Numbered from the stretch's first letter, positions 16,336-25,092 are shown. The stretch is 64,000 bases of DNA from Clostridium cibarium (GCF_014836335.1 NZ_JACSRA010000021.1:1-64000), one strand, 5' to 3'. Numbers and translations: made by a program. The notes: a model not told the origin generated them from the sequence alone.

Positions 16336-17142
16336 TTATTCTAATTCATTTGTTCTTTTTAATGCTTGTTTTACACTAGACATAACAATTCCATGAAAAC
16401 CTGATTCACTTAATACATGTAATCCATCAATTGTAATTCCAGCTGGAGAAGTCATAGTGTCTGTAATTTGATAAGGATGTTTTCCTGTTTTTTCAATAGT
16501 GAGTGCAGATGCCATTATATTCTCTAAAGTAATAGCTATGGAATCTTTACGTGAAAATCCAGATTGAACACCTGCATCCACTAAAGCTGCAATAAAATAC
16601 ATTACATAAGCAGGTCCAGCACAACTAAAAGCAGTAAATGAATTGAAAAGACTTTCATCAATAAACATTGTTTGCCCTAATGAAGTTAAAATTTCTTGAA
16701 TAATTTCTTTGTCACTAAGACTAACTTTTTCATTTATACTTGCAGCACTAAATCCATGTTGTACATCTATCATAGTATTTGGCATAACACGAACAAGCTT
16801 ATGTTTTTCTCCAAATATGGCTTCTAATTTTTCTATTTTAATACCAGCACAAATAGAAATAATAATAGTATTTTCATTTAAATCATTTCTAATATCTTGT
16901 GCAACTTTTTCAATATCTTGTGGACGTACTGCAACTAAAACAATATCTGAACTTTTTACAGCACTTGAAATATCTTCTGCTTCAACAATTCCATATGTAG
17001 TATTTAAATATTTTTTTCTTTCACTTAATATATCAAAAACAATAATATTTTCAGGTTGAAAAACTTCATTAGAAATAATTCCACGTATAATCCCCTCTGC
17101 CATATTACCGCCACCAATAAAGGCAATTTTACTATTCAACAT
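16336..17142 (-). CDS. proC: Pyrroline-5-carboxylate reductase family protein
   Basis: 268 residues, normal length. Rossmann motif 'IAFIGGGNMAEGIIRGII' at the N-terminus, 'VAVRPQDIEKV', and the signature 'MPNTMIDVQHGFSAA'. The C-terminal dimer helices contain 'SCAGPAYVMYFIAALVDAGV' and 'DTMTSPAGITIDGL', the catalytic and proline-binding segments. It reduces a cyclic imine with NAD(P)H. P5C-to-proline is the textbook reaction, but no proA or proB is adjacent. Inside this sulfur-amino-acid operon it may act on a thiazoline or thiazolidine carboxylate. Spaced 24 nt after the ATC hydrolase gene. Confidence 0.85.
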   Translation of the reverse strand: MLNSKIAFIGGGNMAEGIIRGIISNEVFQPENIIVFDILSERKKYLNTTYGIVEAEDISSAVKSSDIVLVAVRPQDIEKVAQDIRNDLNENTIIISICAGIKIEKLEAIFGEKHKLVRVMPNTMIDVQHGFSAASINEKVSLSDKEIIQEILTSLGQTMFIDESLFNSFTAFSCAGPAYVMYFIAALVDAGVQSGFSRKDSIAITLENIMASALTIEKTGKHPYQITDTMTSPAGITIDGLHVLSESGFHGIVMSSVKQALKRTNELE

Positions 17143-17166
17143 ATATAGTTCCCCCTCGTTTTTCTC

Positions 17167-17853
17167 TTATTTTTCTTCTAACACCTCTAAGTATTCTCTG
17201 CCAAACAGTGCCACATATCCCTCTAGCACTTTATTAATAATTACTTTTCCTTCTTCACCAAGTTCGCTAATTAATGTTTCACTTATTGAATTTAATAAAT
17301 GAGCTGTATGAAAGTTAAAGTCTCTAGTACAACTAGTTCCTAACTCTGCTCTTTTTTGTGATAGTTTTACCATATCCTCATCACTCATTGCATGTCCAAA
17401 ATGAAACTCACAGCGATCAGCTCCAAAACTTAGATTGCTAGATACTGTCATATGAAAGTTTTCATTAAATCCATTAAAAACAGCTGAATCTATGTTGACA
17501 CAATAATACTTTCCATACTGTAAAAGATTATGTTTTTTCCATGACCCACACCATTCACATTTTGTAGCTTTACTAACAAATTCTGGTTCTGTTTCGATAA
17601 TTCCAAACTCCATTTGTCCTTCTTTGGGAACCCATTCTCCATAAGCCTGGCTATTTATAAAATCTAAAGAATCACCATTTCTGATTGCCCTTTCTGCCAT
17701 TCTTTTTCCACGTTCATGTCCATATTTTTCGATTGCATTAAAAATTATTTTTTCTCCTCTTTCAGCAAAACTCTCTATTGTGAACTTTGCAAAAAGTGCA
17801 AATAATGTTGCATGATGCTCTATTTCACACTGAACTAATTTTTTGTTTTCCAT
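17167..17853 (-). CDS. L-2-amino-thiazoline-4-carboxylate (ATC) hydrolase family protein
   Basis: 228 residues. The segment 'IEKYGHERGKRMAERAIRNG' (about residues 42-61) and the later 'KCEWCGSWKKHNLL', 'YYCVNIDSAVFNGFN' and 'CEFHF' correspond to the ATC hydrolase family (PF14196 as I remember it). The characterised Pseudomonas enzyme opens the ATC ring to N-carbamoyl-L-cysteine. It is the first gene of the operon, with ribosome site GAGGTGG 4 nt before ATG. The promoter is at 17906-17934. The four Cys and His-rich motifs may bind a metal, which is inferred. Confidence 0.7.
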   Translation of the reverse strand: MENKKLVQCEIEHHATLFALFAKFTIESFAERGEKIIFNAIEKYGHERGKRMAERAIRNGDSLDFINSQAYGEWVPKEGQMEFGIIETEPEFVSKATKCEWCGSWKKHNLLQYGKYYCVNIDSAVFNGFNENFHMTVSSNLSFGADRCEFHFGHAMSDEDMVKLSQKRAELGTSCTRDFNFHTAHLLNSISETLISELGEEGKVIINKVLEGYVALFGREYLEVLEEK

Positions 17854-17905
17854 TTAACCACCTCACTCCATCCTTATTTCTTACAAAACTTATATATTTG
17901 GTAGT

Positions 17906-17934
17906 ATTATATAGTATGTTGTCAAATTTATCAA
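17906..17934 (-). promoter_or_regulatory. Promoter of the ATC-to-CyuA operon
   Basis: Minus strand TTGATA (17929-17934), 17-bp spacer, TATAAT (17906-17911). The operon's first ATG is about 50 nt downstream. It is back to back with the promoter of the RNA-ligase gene. Confidence 0.7.
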
Positions 17935-17951
17935 TACATATTATAACTTTC

Positions 17952-17979
17952 TTCACAAAAGATTCTTAAATGGTATAAT
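17952..17979 (+). promoter_or_regulatory. Promoter of the 2'-5' RNA ligase-like gene
   Basis: TTCACA (17952-17957), 16-bp spacer, TATAAT (17974-17979). An ATG at 17981 falls between the -10 box and the expected start point, so it cannot be the translation start. Confidence 0.6.
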
Positions 17980-18010
17980 TATGTATATGATTTTGTTAGG
18001 AGTGATTTTT

Positions 18011-18520
18011 TTGAAAAGGGCAGTAATTTTATTTCCAAATTTCCATAACATTAATATTATTAAGAGTATAAGAGAAAAGTATGACCCACTTGCAAACTGC
18101 ATTGACCCACATATAACTATTGTTTTTCCATTTGATAGTGATATATCAACAAATGATTTGAAATCCCATTTTAATAAAGTGTTAAAAGGAATAAAAAAGT
18201 TCAATGTTCAATTAAAGGATTTTACAGGGGACTTTAGAGATGGATATTTGTTTCTTAATGTAAAGAAGGGAAATGACAATATAATTGAATTGCATGATAA
18301 ATTATACAGTGGAATATTAGAGAGTTTTTTATTTAAGAAAGTAACATATTGCCCTCACTTAACTGTCGGTAGATTACCTGAGCAAATTGAGTTTGATAAA
18401 ACCCTTGATGAATTAAGCTATTATGACGAAAGTTTTGAAATCCTAATTGATAAAATATATATTGAAAATATTGATATTATTGAACGTTCTACAATTGAAT
18501 TCTCATTTGATTTAGAATAA
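18011..18520 (+). CDS. 2H phosphoesterase / 2'-5' RNA ligase-like protein (YjcG/LigT type)
   Basis: 169 residues with the two H-x-T motifs that define the 2H superfamily: 'DPHITIVFPF' (about residue 34) and 'CPHLTVGRL' (about 116). The two His form the catalytic pair acting on 2',3'-cyclic phosphates or related bonds. The length fits single-domain LigT/YjcG proteins. I place the start at TTG 18011 because AGGAG lies 8 nt upstream and the ATG at 17981 lies upstream of the likely transcript start. It is transcribed alone. The physiological substrate is unknown. Confidence 0.75.
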   Translation: MKRAVILFPNFHNINIIKSIREKYDPLANCIDPHITIVFPFDSDISTNDLKSHFNKVLKGIKKFNVQLKDFTGDFRDGYLFLNVKKGNDNIIELHDKLYSGILESFLFKKVTYCPHLTVGRLPEQIEFDKTLDELSYYDESFEILIDKIYIENIDIIERSTIEFSFDLE

Positions 18521-18532
18521 ATTTTCCATATA

Positions 18533-18556
18533 GGGGAAGTCATTTGTGGCTTCCCC
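18533..18556 (+). terminator. GC-rich hairpin after the RNA-ligase gene
   Basis: Arms 18533-18542 and 18547-18556 form a 10-bp stem (one G.U) with loop UUUG, 12 nt past the stop codon. It lacks a T run, so it may be a weak or protein-assisted terminator. Confidence 0.45.
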
Positions 18557-18690
18557 AAAAATGATATAACTAATATTTCCACCCTAAGAGCTCTAAACCT
18601 GCATTTTTTCAGCATATTCTTAAGAATACGAGAATATTAGAATATTACCATATAAGAATATTGCAAAAAAATCACAAGCTTATATAAAAA

Positions 18691-18717
18691 CAGACCACTG
18701 ATAAAATCAGTGATCTG
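18691..18717 (-). terminator. Terminator of the LRR protein gene
   Basis: 12-bp stem (18691-18702 with 18706-18717) whose one irregular pair is G.U on the minus strand, followed on that strand by TTTTTATA. Confidence 0.75.
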
Positions 18718-18726
18718 CCACAATAC

Positions 18727-20769
18727 TTACATCGCTTCCAATTTTATATCCTTAGAAACATTAACAAGATCATATAAATCTATAATACTATCATAATTTA
18801 AATCAAACTTACTTGGATTAGCTTTATCAAAACGCTTATTATACTCATTAGCTTCTATAGCTAAATCCACTAAATCCACTTTTCCGTTACCATCTACATC
18901 ATTACTTACAACTACATACTTAATATTATACCTTTTAGCATAAAACTCAGAATCTGAGTATTGGCTGCCATAAATCGTAAAATCTGGAGGACATCCATAG
19001 AATACACCACCTCCAAATAATGAAGTATCAACATAAGGCAAAGCTATATTTTTTAGACTACTACAGTTAAAAAATGCACGATCATAGATTGAAATCACGC
19101 TCTTAGGAATACTTATACTTGTTAATTTTGTGCAACCTTCAAATTCTCTTTCTCCAATGCCTCCTACACCTTCTGAAAGCACTACACTAGTTAAATTTGT
19201 ACAATCTTCAAATACAGAAGATGCAATAACTTTAACACTTCCAGGTACAGTTACACTTGTAAAACTGCTACATCCTGCAAAAGCTCCAATTCCTAGTTCT
19301 TCTACCCCTTCAGGGATACTTACATTTGCTAAACTACTACAGTTAAAAAATGCACTTCCTCCAATATAAGTTAAGCCCTGTGGTAAAGATATATTAGTTA
19401 AACTAGTATTTTCGTAAAAGGCATAATCACCTATACTTTTTAATGTACTTGGCAGTGATATATTGTTTAAGCTACTACATTTATAAAAGGCAAGAGCTCC
19501 TATTTTAGTAACACTGCTTGGAATATTAACATTTTTAAGGCTAGTACAGCCATAAAATGCATCATCAGAAATATTGGTTAATTTATTTGATAGCCTAACA
19601 TCAGTTAATTTTCCGCACTCTATAAATGCTAACTCGCCGAGGCTTGTAACACTATCAGGTATATATACACTCTTAAGCTCTTGATTCTGTCCAAAAGCAT
19701 CCACTCCAATACTTGTTACACTATCTGGAATAGTTATACTTGTTAAATTAGTACATATTAAAGCAGACTTTTCAATCCTTTTTACAGTACTTGGTATAGT
19801 CAAACTTGTAATTGGTTTACCTCCAAAGGCAGTAACTCCAATTGTTTTTACACTGCTTGGAATTGTCACATTAGCTCCTTCACCTTTGTATGATAATAAA
19901 ATACCATCTCCAACAACAATAAAATCACTTGGATACTGATTCTCCCAAGGTGTTCCATCAAAATTGTTACTACCTATATAAGTTACACTACTTGGTATGC
20001 TTACACTTGATAGAAAACCATTACCCCAGAATGCTTCTTCACCTATAGTTATTACACTACTTGGAATAGTTATACTTGTTAGCCCTGCACCTTTAAATAC
20101 TCCATCATTTATCTTAGTTATTGTATTTGGCAAAGAGATACTTCTTAATTTACCACATCTAGAAAAAGCACCATTCCCTATAGTTGTTACACTATTTGGT
20201 ACAATAGCACTTGTTATGCTACTATCTATAAATGCTTCTTCACCTATACTTAAAACAGTATTTGGTATTGTAATATCTGTGTTCGCTCCCTTGTAATTTA
20301 TTAATATTTTATTTCCAACGACTACAAAATCTCCTGAAAAATTATTAAGCCAAGGTGTTCCTGAAAATGCCTGTCCCCCTATTTCAGTAACAGTATTTGG
20401 TATTGTAATATTACTTAAACTGCTACAGCCAGCAAAGGCCTTAGATCTAATAGTTCTGACATTTCCAGGTATTATTACATTATTTAGATTAGTGCACCCT
20501 GAAAACACTTCTGTACCAATAGTTTCTAAACTGTTTGGTAATGTTACACTAGTTATACTCGTATTATTTTTAAAGGCATAGTAAGCAATTTCTTTAACCG
20601 TATCTGGAATTACAACATTACCACCAGATCCTATATATTCAACTAATACACCCTCTCGAACATCAAAATAATCACTTTCAGCATATACCTTTGTCACATT
20701 AAAAAATGGCCCATTTAACATAGATATACTCAGCAAAAATATTAATGCTATTCTAATTACCCTTTTCAT
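18727..20769 (-). CDS. Secreted BspA-type leucine-rich-repeat protein with dockerin-like C-terminus
   Basis: 680 residues from the ATG at 20769 (GGGAGGG 7 nt upstream). The first 30 residues are a signal peptide ending near 'KVYAES'. Then come about two dozen repeats of 21-23 residues of the LRR_5/BspA type ('ITIPNTVTEIGGQAFSG', 'L-x-x-I-x-I-P-x-x-V-x-x-I-G-x-x-A-F'). The last 60 residues contain two calcium-loop motifs, 'DVDGNGKVDLVDL' and 'DLNYDSIIDLYDL', the duplicated F-hand pattern of a type I dockerin. It is exported and could dock to a cohesin-bearing scaffold or simply bind calcium. BspA repeats usually mediate adhesion to surfaces or polymers. No cohesin is encoded in this window. 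Terminator at 18691-18717. Confidence 0.8.
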   Translation of the reverse strand: MKRVIRIALIFLLSISMLNGPFFNVTKVYAESDYFDVREGVLVEYIGSGGNVVIPDTVKEIAYYAFKNNTSITSVTLPNSLETIGTEVFSGCTNLNNVIIPGNVRTIRSKAFAGCSSLSNITIPNTVTEIGGQAFSGTPWLNNFSGDFVVVGNKILINYKGANTDITIPNTVLSIGEEAFIDSSITSAIVPNSVTTIGNGAFSRCGKLRSISLPNTITKINDGVFKGAGLTSITIPSSVITIGEEAFWGNGFLSSVSIPSSVTYIGSNNFDGTPWENQYPSDFIVVGDGILLSYKGEGANVTIPSSVKTIGVTAFGGKPITSLTIPSTVKRIEKSALICTNLTSITIPDSVTSIGVDAFGQNQELKSVYIPDSVTSLGELAFIECGKLTDVRLSNKLTNISDDAFYGCTSLKNVNIPSSVTKIGALAFYKCSSLNNISLPSTLKSIGDYAFYENTSLTNISLPQGLTYIGGSAFFNCSSLANVSIPEGVEELGIGAFAGCSSFTSVTVPGSVKVIASSVFEDCTNLTSVVLSEGVGGIGEREFEGCTKLTSISIPKSVISIYDRAFFNCSSLKNIALPYVDTSLFGGGVFYGCPPDFTIYGSQYSDSEFYAKRYNIKYVVVSNDVDGNGKVDLVDLAIEANEYNKRFDKANPSKFDLNYDSIIDLYDLVNVSKDIKLEAM

Positions 20770-20808
20770 TTGTTTCCCTCCCAAAAAATAAATATACAAT
20801 CGAGTTAT

Positions 20809-20817
20809 ATTATAGCA
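20809..20817 (-). promoter_or_regulatory. Extended -10 promoter of the LRR gene
   Basis: Minus strand TGCTATAAT, a perfect extended -10, 40 nt before the start codon. No good -35 is seen. Confidence 0.5.
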
Positions 20818-20931
20818 TGAAGATACAGTTTTTTCATCTTTTTTCGACTTTTTGTATCCGATAGTTAGTGTATTAAGATTATATTTTTAATTGTATAATT
20901 TATTTAAAAATAATACTCTATAAAATCAATT

Positions 20932-22044
20932 TTATCTTGTTAGAAATTTTTTAATCTCATCAAAAGCTAGGTCCATTCTTCCTGCTTGGCAATGCTGTTC
21001 CCCTCCTGTTTCTTTAGTAAAAACTTTCTTTGTTATAGATTTTGCATTTACCAAATTATTTTCTAATAAAGCCAATGTTTCTATTGGAACATACTGATCT
21101 TCCTCACCAGCTAATAACAATAAGTCTTGATCTACAAACTTCTCTATGCCTGCCATTGTATGCAATCTAATAGCTTTTAGAAAATCATATGGGGTTTCTG
21201 TACCAGTATTATCCATCCCCTTGCATATTTTCCAATTAAAATCAATATCTCCTTTCATCTTTGCTGACATTAATTCATTTATTTTATCTTTTTCATTATT
21301 ATCCAGTAGTTTTTCTAATTTGTCTCTCATTTCCTTATTTGACATACTAATAACATCCATTCCACAATAAAAAATATCATAACAAATTACTTCTTTAATC
21401 CTCTTCTCAAATGCAGCAGCTCTCAAGCAAAAATAGCCTCCCCAGGAACAGCCTAATATGCTGGCTTCTTCTAGATTGAAATAATCCAAAATAGCAGATA
21501 CTGGTTTTTCCCAGTTATGAATGAACTTTAAACCATTCATTAATGCTCCTCCTTGACCTGGGCCTTCAAAAGCGATAATATCATACCCTAATCCTTTAAA
21601 ATAAGCTAGACATGGAATTATTTCTTCCAAACAGGAATCATATCCACCATGTATAAGTAATGTTTTAGTTGAGTTTTCAAATTTTACACCTACAGCTGAT
21701 AAAAATGAATTTTCATAAGGAACCTGGAAATGTTCTAATGGTAATTCCTTATAAGACTTATAGAAGTTTTCTTTAAACTTGTTATACATATATTTTTTAT
21801 TTGGATCATTTTGTCTCAAATAAAAATTCCCTGCTTCGTAGTAGGCAGCTGCTAATTCAAATTGCCCCTTCTCTTCACTTTGCTCTCCTAGTTTTCTCCA
21901 AGACTTATACCAAGCATCTGTATCTGTTAGGATTGGTAATACAGAATCAATATCTTTCTTAATTTCAGGATCAGTATAAAATCCTCCTAAAAAACGATTA
22001 ATTTGAAAATTGAATTGTCTATTTTCCACAAATTCTTTAAACAT
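20932..22044 (-). CDS. FrsA/dihydropseudooxynicotine-hydrolase-like alpha/beta hydrolase
   Basis: 370 residues from the ATG at 22044 (AAGGAG 9 nt upstream). A helical N-terminal cap of about 130 residues ('AWYKSWRKLGEQSEEKGQ' and 'LAAAYYEAGNFYLRQND') precedes a hydrolase core: 'LLIHGGYDS' oxyanion strand, 'AFEGPGQGG', nucleophile Ser in 'LGCSWGGY' (about residue 203), acid in 'GEEDQYVP' and His in 'GGEQHCQAGRM'. Cap plus core is the arrangement of the 2,6-dihydropseudooxynicotine hydrolase/FrsA group. The substrate is unknown. It is divergent from the TetR gene at 22300, with interlocked palindromes between, so TetR control is likely. Confidence 0.75.
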   Translation of the reverse strand: MFKEFVENRQFNFQINRFLGGFYTDPEIKKDIDSVLPILTDTDAWYKSWRKLGEQSEEKGQFELAAAYYEAGNFYLRQNDPNKKYMYNKFKENFYKSYKELPLEHFQVPYENSFLSAVGVKFENSTKTLLIHGGYDSCLEEIIPCLAYFKGLGYDIIAFEGPGQGGALMNGLKFIHNWEKPVSAILDYFNLEEASILGCSWGGYFCLRAAAFEKRIKEVICYDIFYCGMDVISMSNKEMRDKLEKLLDNNEKDKINELMSAKMKGDIDFNWKICKGMDNTGTETPYDFLKAIRLHTMAGIEKFVDQDLLLLAGEEDQYVPIETLALLENNLVNAKSITKKVFTKETGGEQHCQAGRMDLAFDEIKKFLTR

Positions 22045-22143
22045 AATAAACCACTCCTTCATATTTTTTATAACATATATATGTTTATGCTATTAGTATA
22101 ATTGATAAATATTATCATTTAAAGAATCATATATTCATATATT

Positions 22144-22202
22144 GTAAGTTATCCTACAATATATATAGAAAGTGTATGATAACTTACGCTTTCTATATAT
22201 AT
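22144..22202. promoter_or_regulatory. Two interlocked inverted repeats, probable TetR operators
   Basis: Repeat A is 22144-22158 with 22173-22187 (15 nt, 14 matching). Repeat B is 22159-22172 with 22189-22202 (14 nt, perfect). The arms alternate A-B-A'-B', filling the divergent region between the hydrolase and its TetR neighbour. I see no clear sigma-A boxes inside. Confidence 0.6.
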
Positions 22203-22299
22203 TAGTTCTTATTAAATATTTTTTAAGTTCAATCTATTAAACATATGTAGTAAAATTAATGGTGTAATTTTAAAAATACCCCTTTTTATGGAGGATAAT

Positions 22300-22863
22300 A
22301 TGAGTAAAAAAGTAGACTTAAGAGTACTAAAAACACATGAAAATATAAAAAATGCTTTTTCTAATCTTTTATTAGAAAAAAGCTTTAAAGATATTACAGT
22401 TCAAAACATTTGTGATAGAGCTTTAATTGGTCGCTCAACCTTTTATGATCATTACTTTGATAAATATGACCTGCTTAATAAAATGGTTCATGAAACTTTT
22501 GATGAATTAAAACCTTATATTAAAAATAGATTTAATATAATAAATTCTCATGATTTTATTGATGTGTGCTCTGGCATAATCGATTATTTAGGAAATAGGA
22601 AAACTACTATACAAGCATTACTAAGTGTACATGCTGAAACTATTGATTTATATGCTGACTTAAAAAATCTTTTAATAGAAGAATGTTTAAATTATTTAGA
22701 ACATAAGAAATTTAAAAGTAAATTTAATGTTTCAAATGAATATATTTGTTTCCATTATGCCTCATATGTATTAACTTCTTTTCAGCTGTGGCTTCAATAT
22801 GGAGAAAGTGGTGCAGGCTTAGATTTGGCTTATGAAATGCAGGAAATTCTTTTTGCTAAATAA
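22300..22863 (+). CDS. TetR/AcrR family transcriptional regulator
   Basis: 187 residues. The N-terminal helix-turn-helix is typical: 'IKNAFSNLLLEKSFKDITVQ' then 'ICDRALIGRSTFYDHYFDKY' (about residues 13-57), with the R-x-T-F-Y-x-H-Y-x-x-K-x-x-L recognition pattern. The C-terminal part is an all-helical ligand or dimer domain of the type found in clostridial TetR proteins. ATG at 22300 with GGAGG 5 nt upstream, preferred over the ATG at 22288 that overlaps this site. It probably represses the divergent hydrolase gene and itself through the repeats at 22144-22202. Confidence 0.85.
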   Translation: MSKKVDLRVLKTHENIKNAFSNLLLEKSFKDITVQNICDRALIGRSTFYDHYFDKYDLLNKMVHETFDELKPYIKNRFNIINSHDFIDVCSGIIDYLGNRKTTIQALLSVHAETIDLYADLKNLLIEECLNYLEHKKFKSKFNVSNEYICFHYASYVLTSFQLWLQYGESGAGLDLAYEMQEILFAK

Positions 22864-22937
22864 ATTTATATAAACTTTGTAGTATATAAATCTTATGGAT
22901 TACGGTTAATATAATCATACATTTTGCCTAAAAAAAT

Positions 22938-22971
22938 AAAAGACTTAAAGCTCATTAACTTTAAGTCTTTT
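22938..22971. terminator. Bidirectional terminator
   Basis: Perfect 13-bp stem (22938-22950 with 22959-22971) with A and T runs on both sides, between the converging TetR and C39-like genes. Confidence 0.85.
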
Positions 22972-22989
22972 ATAATTTTCTATGTTTAA

Positions 22990-23850
22990 TTATCTTCCAT
23001 ATGCAGATTTTATCTTAGTAATATCAACTTGATCTCTTTTTAAAGACCTAACCATATTTAAAGAACTACTTAATCTTGAATTTTGAGGTTGAACTACAAT
23101 TGCATAATTCCACCAATTAATTTCTGCATTCATTAAATCTTTAGATAAATAATATCTGTCTTTTCCTTTTTCTTGTCCATCTCGATAGTGTTCATTCCAG
23201 TTATTTGGATCATAAACTTCAAAGTAAGTTTTACCATCAACTACTCTATAACCTTTAACAACTATAAAATGTCCCCCTGAATAACTATAGAATTTGCCTA
23301 CTCTTCGCTCTGATAACGAATTATATGGTAGATAAGATGTATCAATACAAAGAATTGCTATGTTTCCTTGTTTTAGTTGATCCTTTAAAACCACTTCTCC
23401 TTGAGGAATTGTTTTTCCCAAATCTTTTACACTATATCTACTGTTATATAGATTAAGATAGTTAGTTACATCATCTGTATACCACCAACCACCACTACTT
23501 CTATAAGTATTTCTTGCATCTTCAGCAGTTCTGTTAAAATTACCATTAACCCATTTTAATGCCATTGTAGTACTAGATGGTCCACAATTACTATCTGAAT
23601 ATGCTCCTGTATTTCCTTGATCAATATACCAATCATAAGGTTTATTATTACTTACATATTCTGTTTGATACTTTCCTAAACCCCAACTTTGGTTTAGTGC
23701 TTGTCCAGTATAATTGTAATTTTTTGATGTAACATCATAAGATTGGTTTACTAATACTGATGATTTAGCTTGTGTAGTCACACCACTAGTTAATAATGTA
23801 AAAAACACTAATGACATCACAACTAAGCTATTAAATTTTATCTTTTTCAT
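22990..23850 (-). CDS. Secreted C39-like cysteine peptidase
   Basis: 286 residues from the ATG at 23850 (AAGGGGGAAG upstream). A signal peptide ends near 'TTQAKSS'. The papain-like C39 layout is clear: 'YSDSNCGPSSTTMALKW' with the nucleophile Cys (about residue 90), 'SGGHFIVVKGY' with the catalytic His and 'FEVYDPNNWNEHY' with the Asp. A C39_2-type domain without an ABC transporter points to an extracellular or cell-wall peptidase, perhaps acting on peptides from biomass or peptidoglycan. Monocistronic. Confidence 0.75.
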   Translation of the reverse strand: MKKIKFNSLVVMSLVFFTLLTSGVTTQAKSSVLVNQSYDVTSKNYNYTGQALNQSWGLGKYQTEYVSNNKPYDWYIDQGNTGAYSDSNCGPSSTTMALKWVNGNFNRTAEDARNTYRSSGGWWYTDDVTNYLNLYNSRYSVKDLGKTIPQGEVVLKDQLKQGNIAILCIDTSYLPYNSLSERRVGKFYSYSGGHFIVVKGYRVVDGKTYFEVYDPNNWNEHYRDGQEKGKDRYYLSKDLMNAEINWWNYAIVVQPQNSRLSSSLNMVRSLKRDQVDITKIKSAYGR

Positions 23851-23950
23851 TGAATCTTCCCCCTTTATTCTAATATGAAACATATTGTAATATAGTTAAA
23901 TAAAGTTGTCAAATCCATATATAAACATTTTGTTCTTTAGTTAAATCATT

Positions 23951-23979
23951 TTGCACTTTAAGTATAATTTTGCTATATT
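23951..23979 (+). promoter_or_regulatory. Promoter of the pectate lyase gene
   Basis: TTGCAC (23951-23956), 17-bp spacer, TATATT (23974-23979) preceded by TGC (extended -10). It leaves a leader of about 115 nt before the ATG. Confidence 0.5.
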
Positions 23980-24100
23980 TCACGAAATATTGTTGATATT
24001 ACATATCTAAGAAAATATAATTTTTGTAATAAGTTTAAATTTATTATTTAATTTTTGAAGAAATCTTCAAAAATTACTAACAATTAAAGGGGGAGTTCTT

Positions 24101-25069
24101 ATGTTAAAATCCAAATTAAAACGTATATCATTCACATTAGCATGTACAGTTGCTTTAGCTGTTTCTGGATTCATGCTACAACCTTCTCAAAAAGCATTTG
24201 CAAAGGGAGATGCTACTGGTACTACAGCGAGTATATCAGATATTTTAAAGAATCAACAACCAGATGGGGGTTGGATAAAGTATTATAATGAAAAAAGTGG
24301 CGAATGGGGAAAATCGACTATTGATAACAAAGCTACCTACACAGAAATAAGAAGATTAGCAGCTGAATATAAAAAGACAAAAAATAGTACCTATTCTAAT
24401 GCAGCAATAAAAGGAATTAACTTCTTATTAAATATGCAATATGATAATGGTGGATGGCCACAAGTTTATAAAAGCTCAGGTTATCACACTCATATAACAT
24501 ACAACGATGATGCAATGGTTAATGTAATGTTTCTTTTAGATGATGTTTCTAATAGAAAAGGTGATTTTTCATTTGTGGACAACAATTTAGTTGATAGATG
24601 TAAAGCCGCAGTTAACAAAGGTGTAGATTGTATATTAAAAACTCAAGTTAAAGTTAATGGAAAGCTAACAGCTTGGGGACAACAACACGATGAAAAAACT
24701 TTACAGCCTGCATCTGCAAGAGCTTATGAAGTTCCTTCTCTTTCTACTTCTGAAAGTGTAGGTATTGTAAACTTCTTAAAGACTAGAAGAAGTACACCAC
24801 AAATAGCTACATCAATTAATGCTGCTACAAGCTGGTTTAATTCAGTAAAAATTACCGGAACAAAAGTGACTAAGACAAGTACTGGTCTAAAGCTTCAAAA
24901 AGATCCTAAAGCAGCTCCTATCTGGGCTCGTTTTTACGAGATTGGAACTAACAAACCTATATTTGTAAATCGTAAGAGTCAGATATTCTATAACGTTAAT
25001 CAAATCGAAGTAGAAAGACAACTTGGATATGCATGGTATGGTAATTGGGGTTCAAAGATATTAAAATAA
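24101..25069 (+). CDS. Secreted pectate lyase, family PL10
   Basis: 322 residues with a signal peptide of about 34 residues ending at 'KAFAKG'. The mature part is an alpha/alpha-toroid PL10 lyase: 'NQQPDGGWIKYY', 'NKATYTEIRRLA', 'LLNMQYDNGGWPQVY', 'YHTHITYNDDAMVNVMFLL' (calcium and substrate Asp residues) and 'AWGQQHDEKTLQPASARAYE', which includes the catalytic R in 'SARAYE'. The end, 'FYEIGTNKPIFVNRKSQIFY' and 'RQLGYAWYGNW', is the family's C-terminal signature. It cleaves polygalacturonate by beta-elimination outside the cell. No carbohydrate-binding module is attached. Ribosome site AAGGGGGAG. Confidence 0.9.
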   Translation: MLKSKLKRISFTLACTVALAVSGFMLQPSQKAFAKGDATGTTASISDILKNQQPDGGWIKYYNEKSGEWGKSTIDNKATYTEIRRLAAEYKKTKNSTYSNAAIKGINFLLNMQYDNGGWPQVYKSSGYHTHITYNDDAMVNVMFLLDDVSNRKGDFSFVDNNLVDRCKAAVNKGVDCILKTQVKVNGKLTAWGQQHDEKTLQPASARAYEVPSLSTSESVGIVNFLKTRRSTPQIATSINAATSWFNSVKITGTKVTKTSTGLKLQKDPKAAPIWARFYEIGTNKPIFVNRKSQIFYNVNQIEVERQLGYAWYGNWGSKILK

Positions 25070-25092
25070 TTAAATATTGATTTTAAAAAGAA

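Noticed and set aside
17981-18010. ATG start of the RNA-ligase gene at 17981
   Set aside because: It is 1 nt behind the -10 box, before the probable transcript start; the TTG at 18011 has AGGAG at 8 nt.
18727-20769. Regular 65-70 bp periodicity that might be taken for a CRISPR array or tandem DNA repeat
   Set aside because: It is the coding periodicity of BspA-type LRR units; no identical repeat/spacer pattern. No CRISPR array was seen anywhere in the window.
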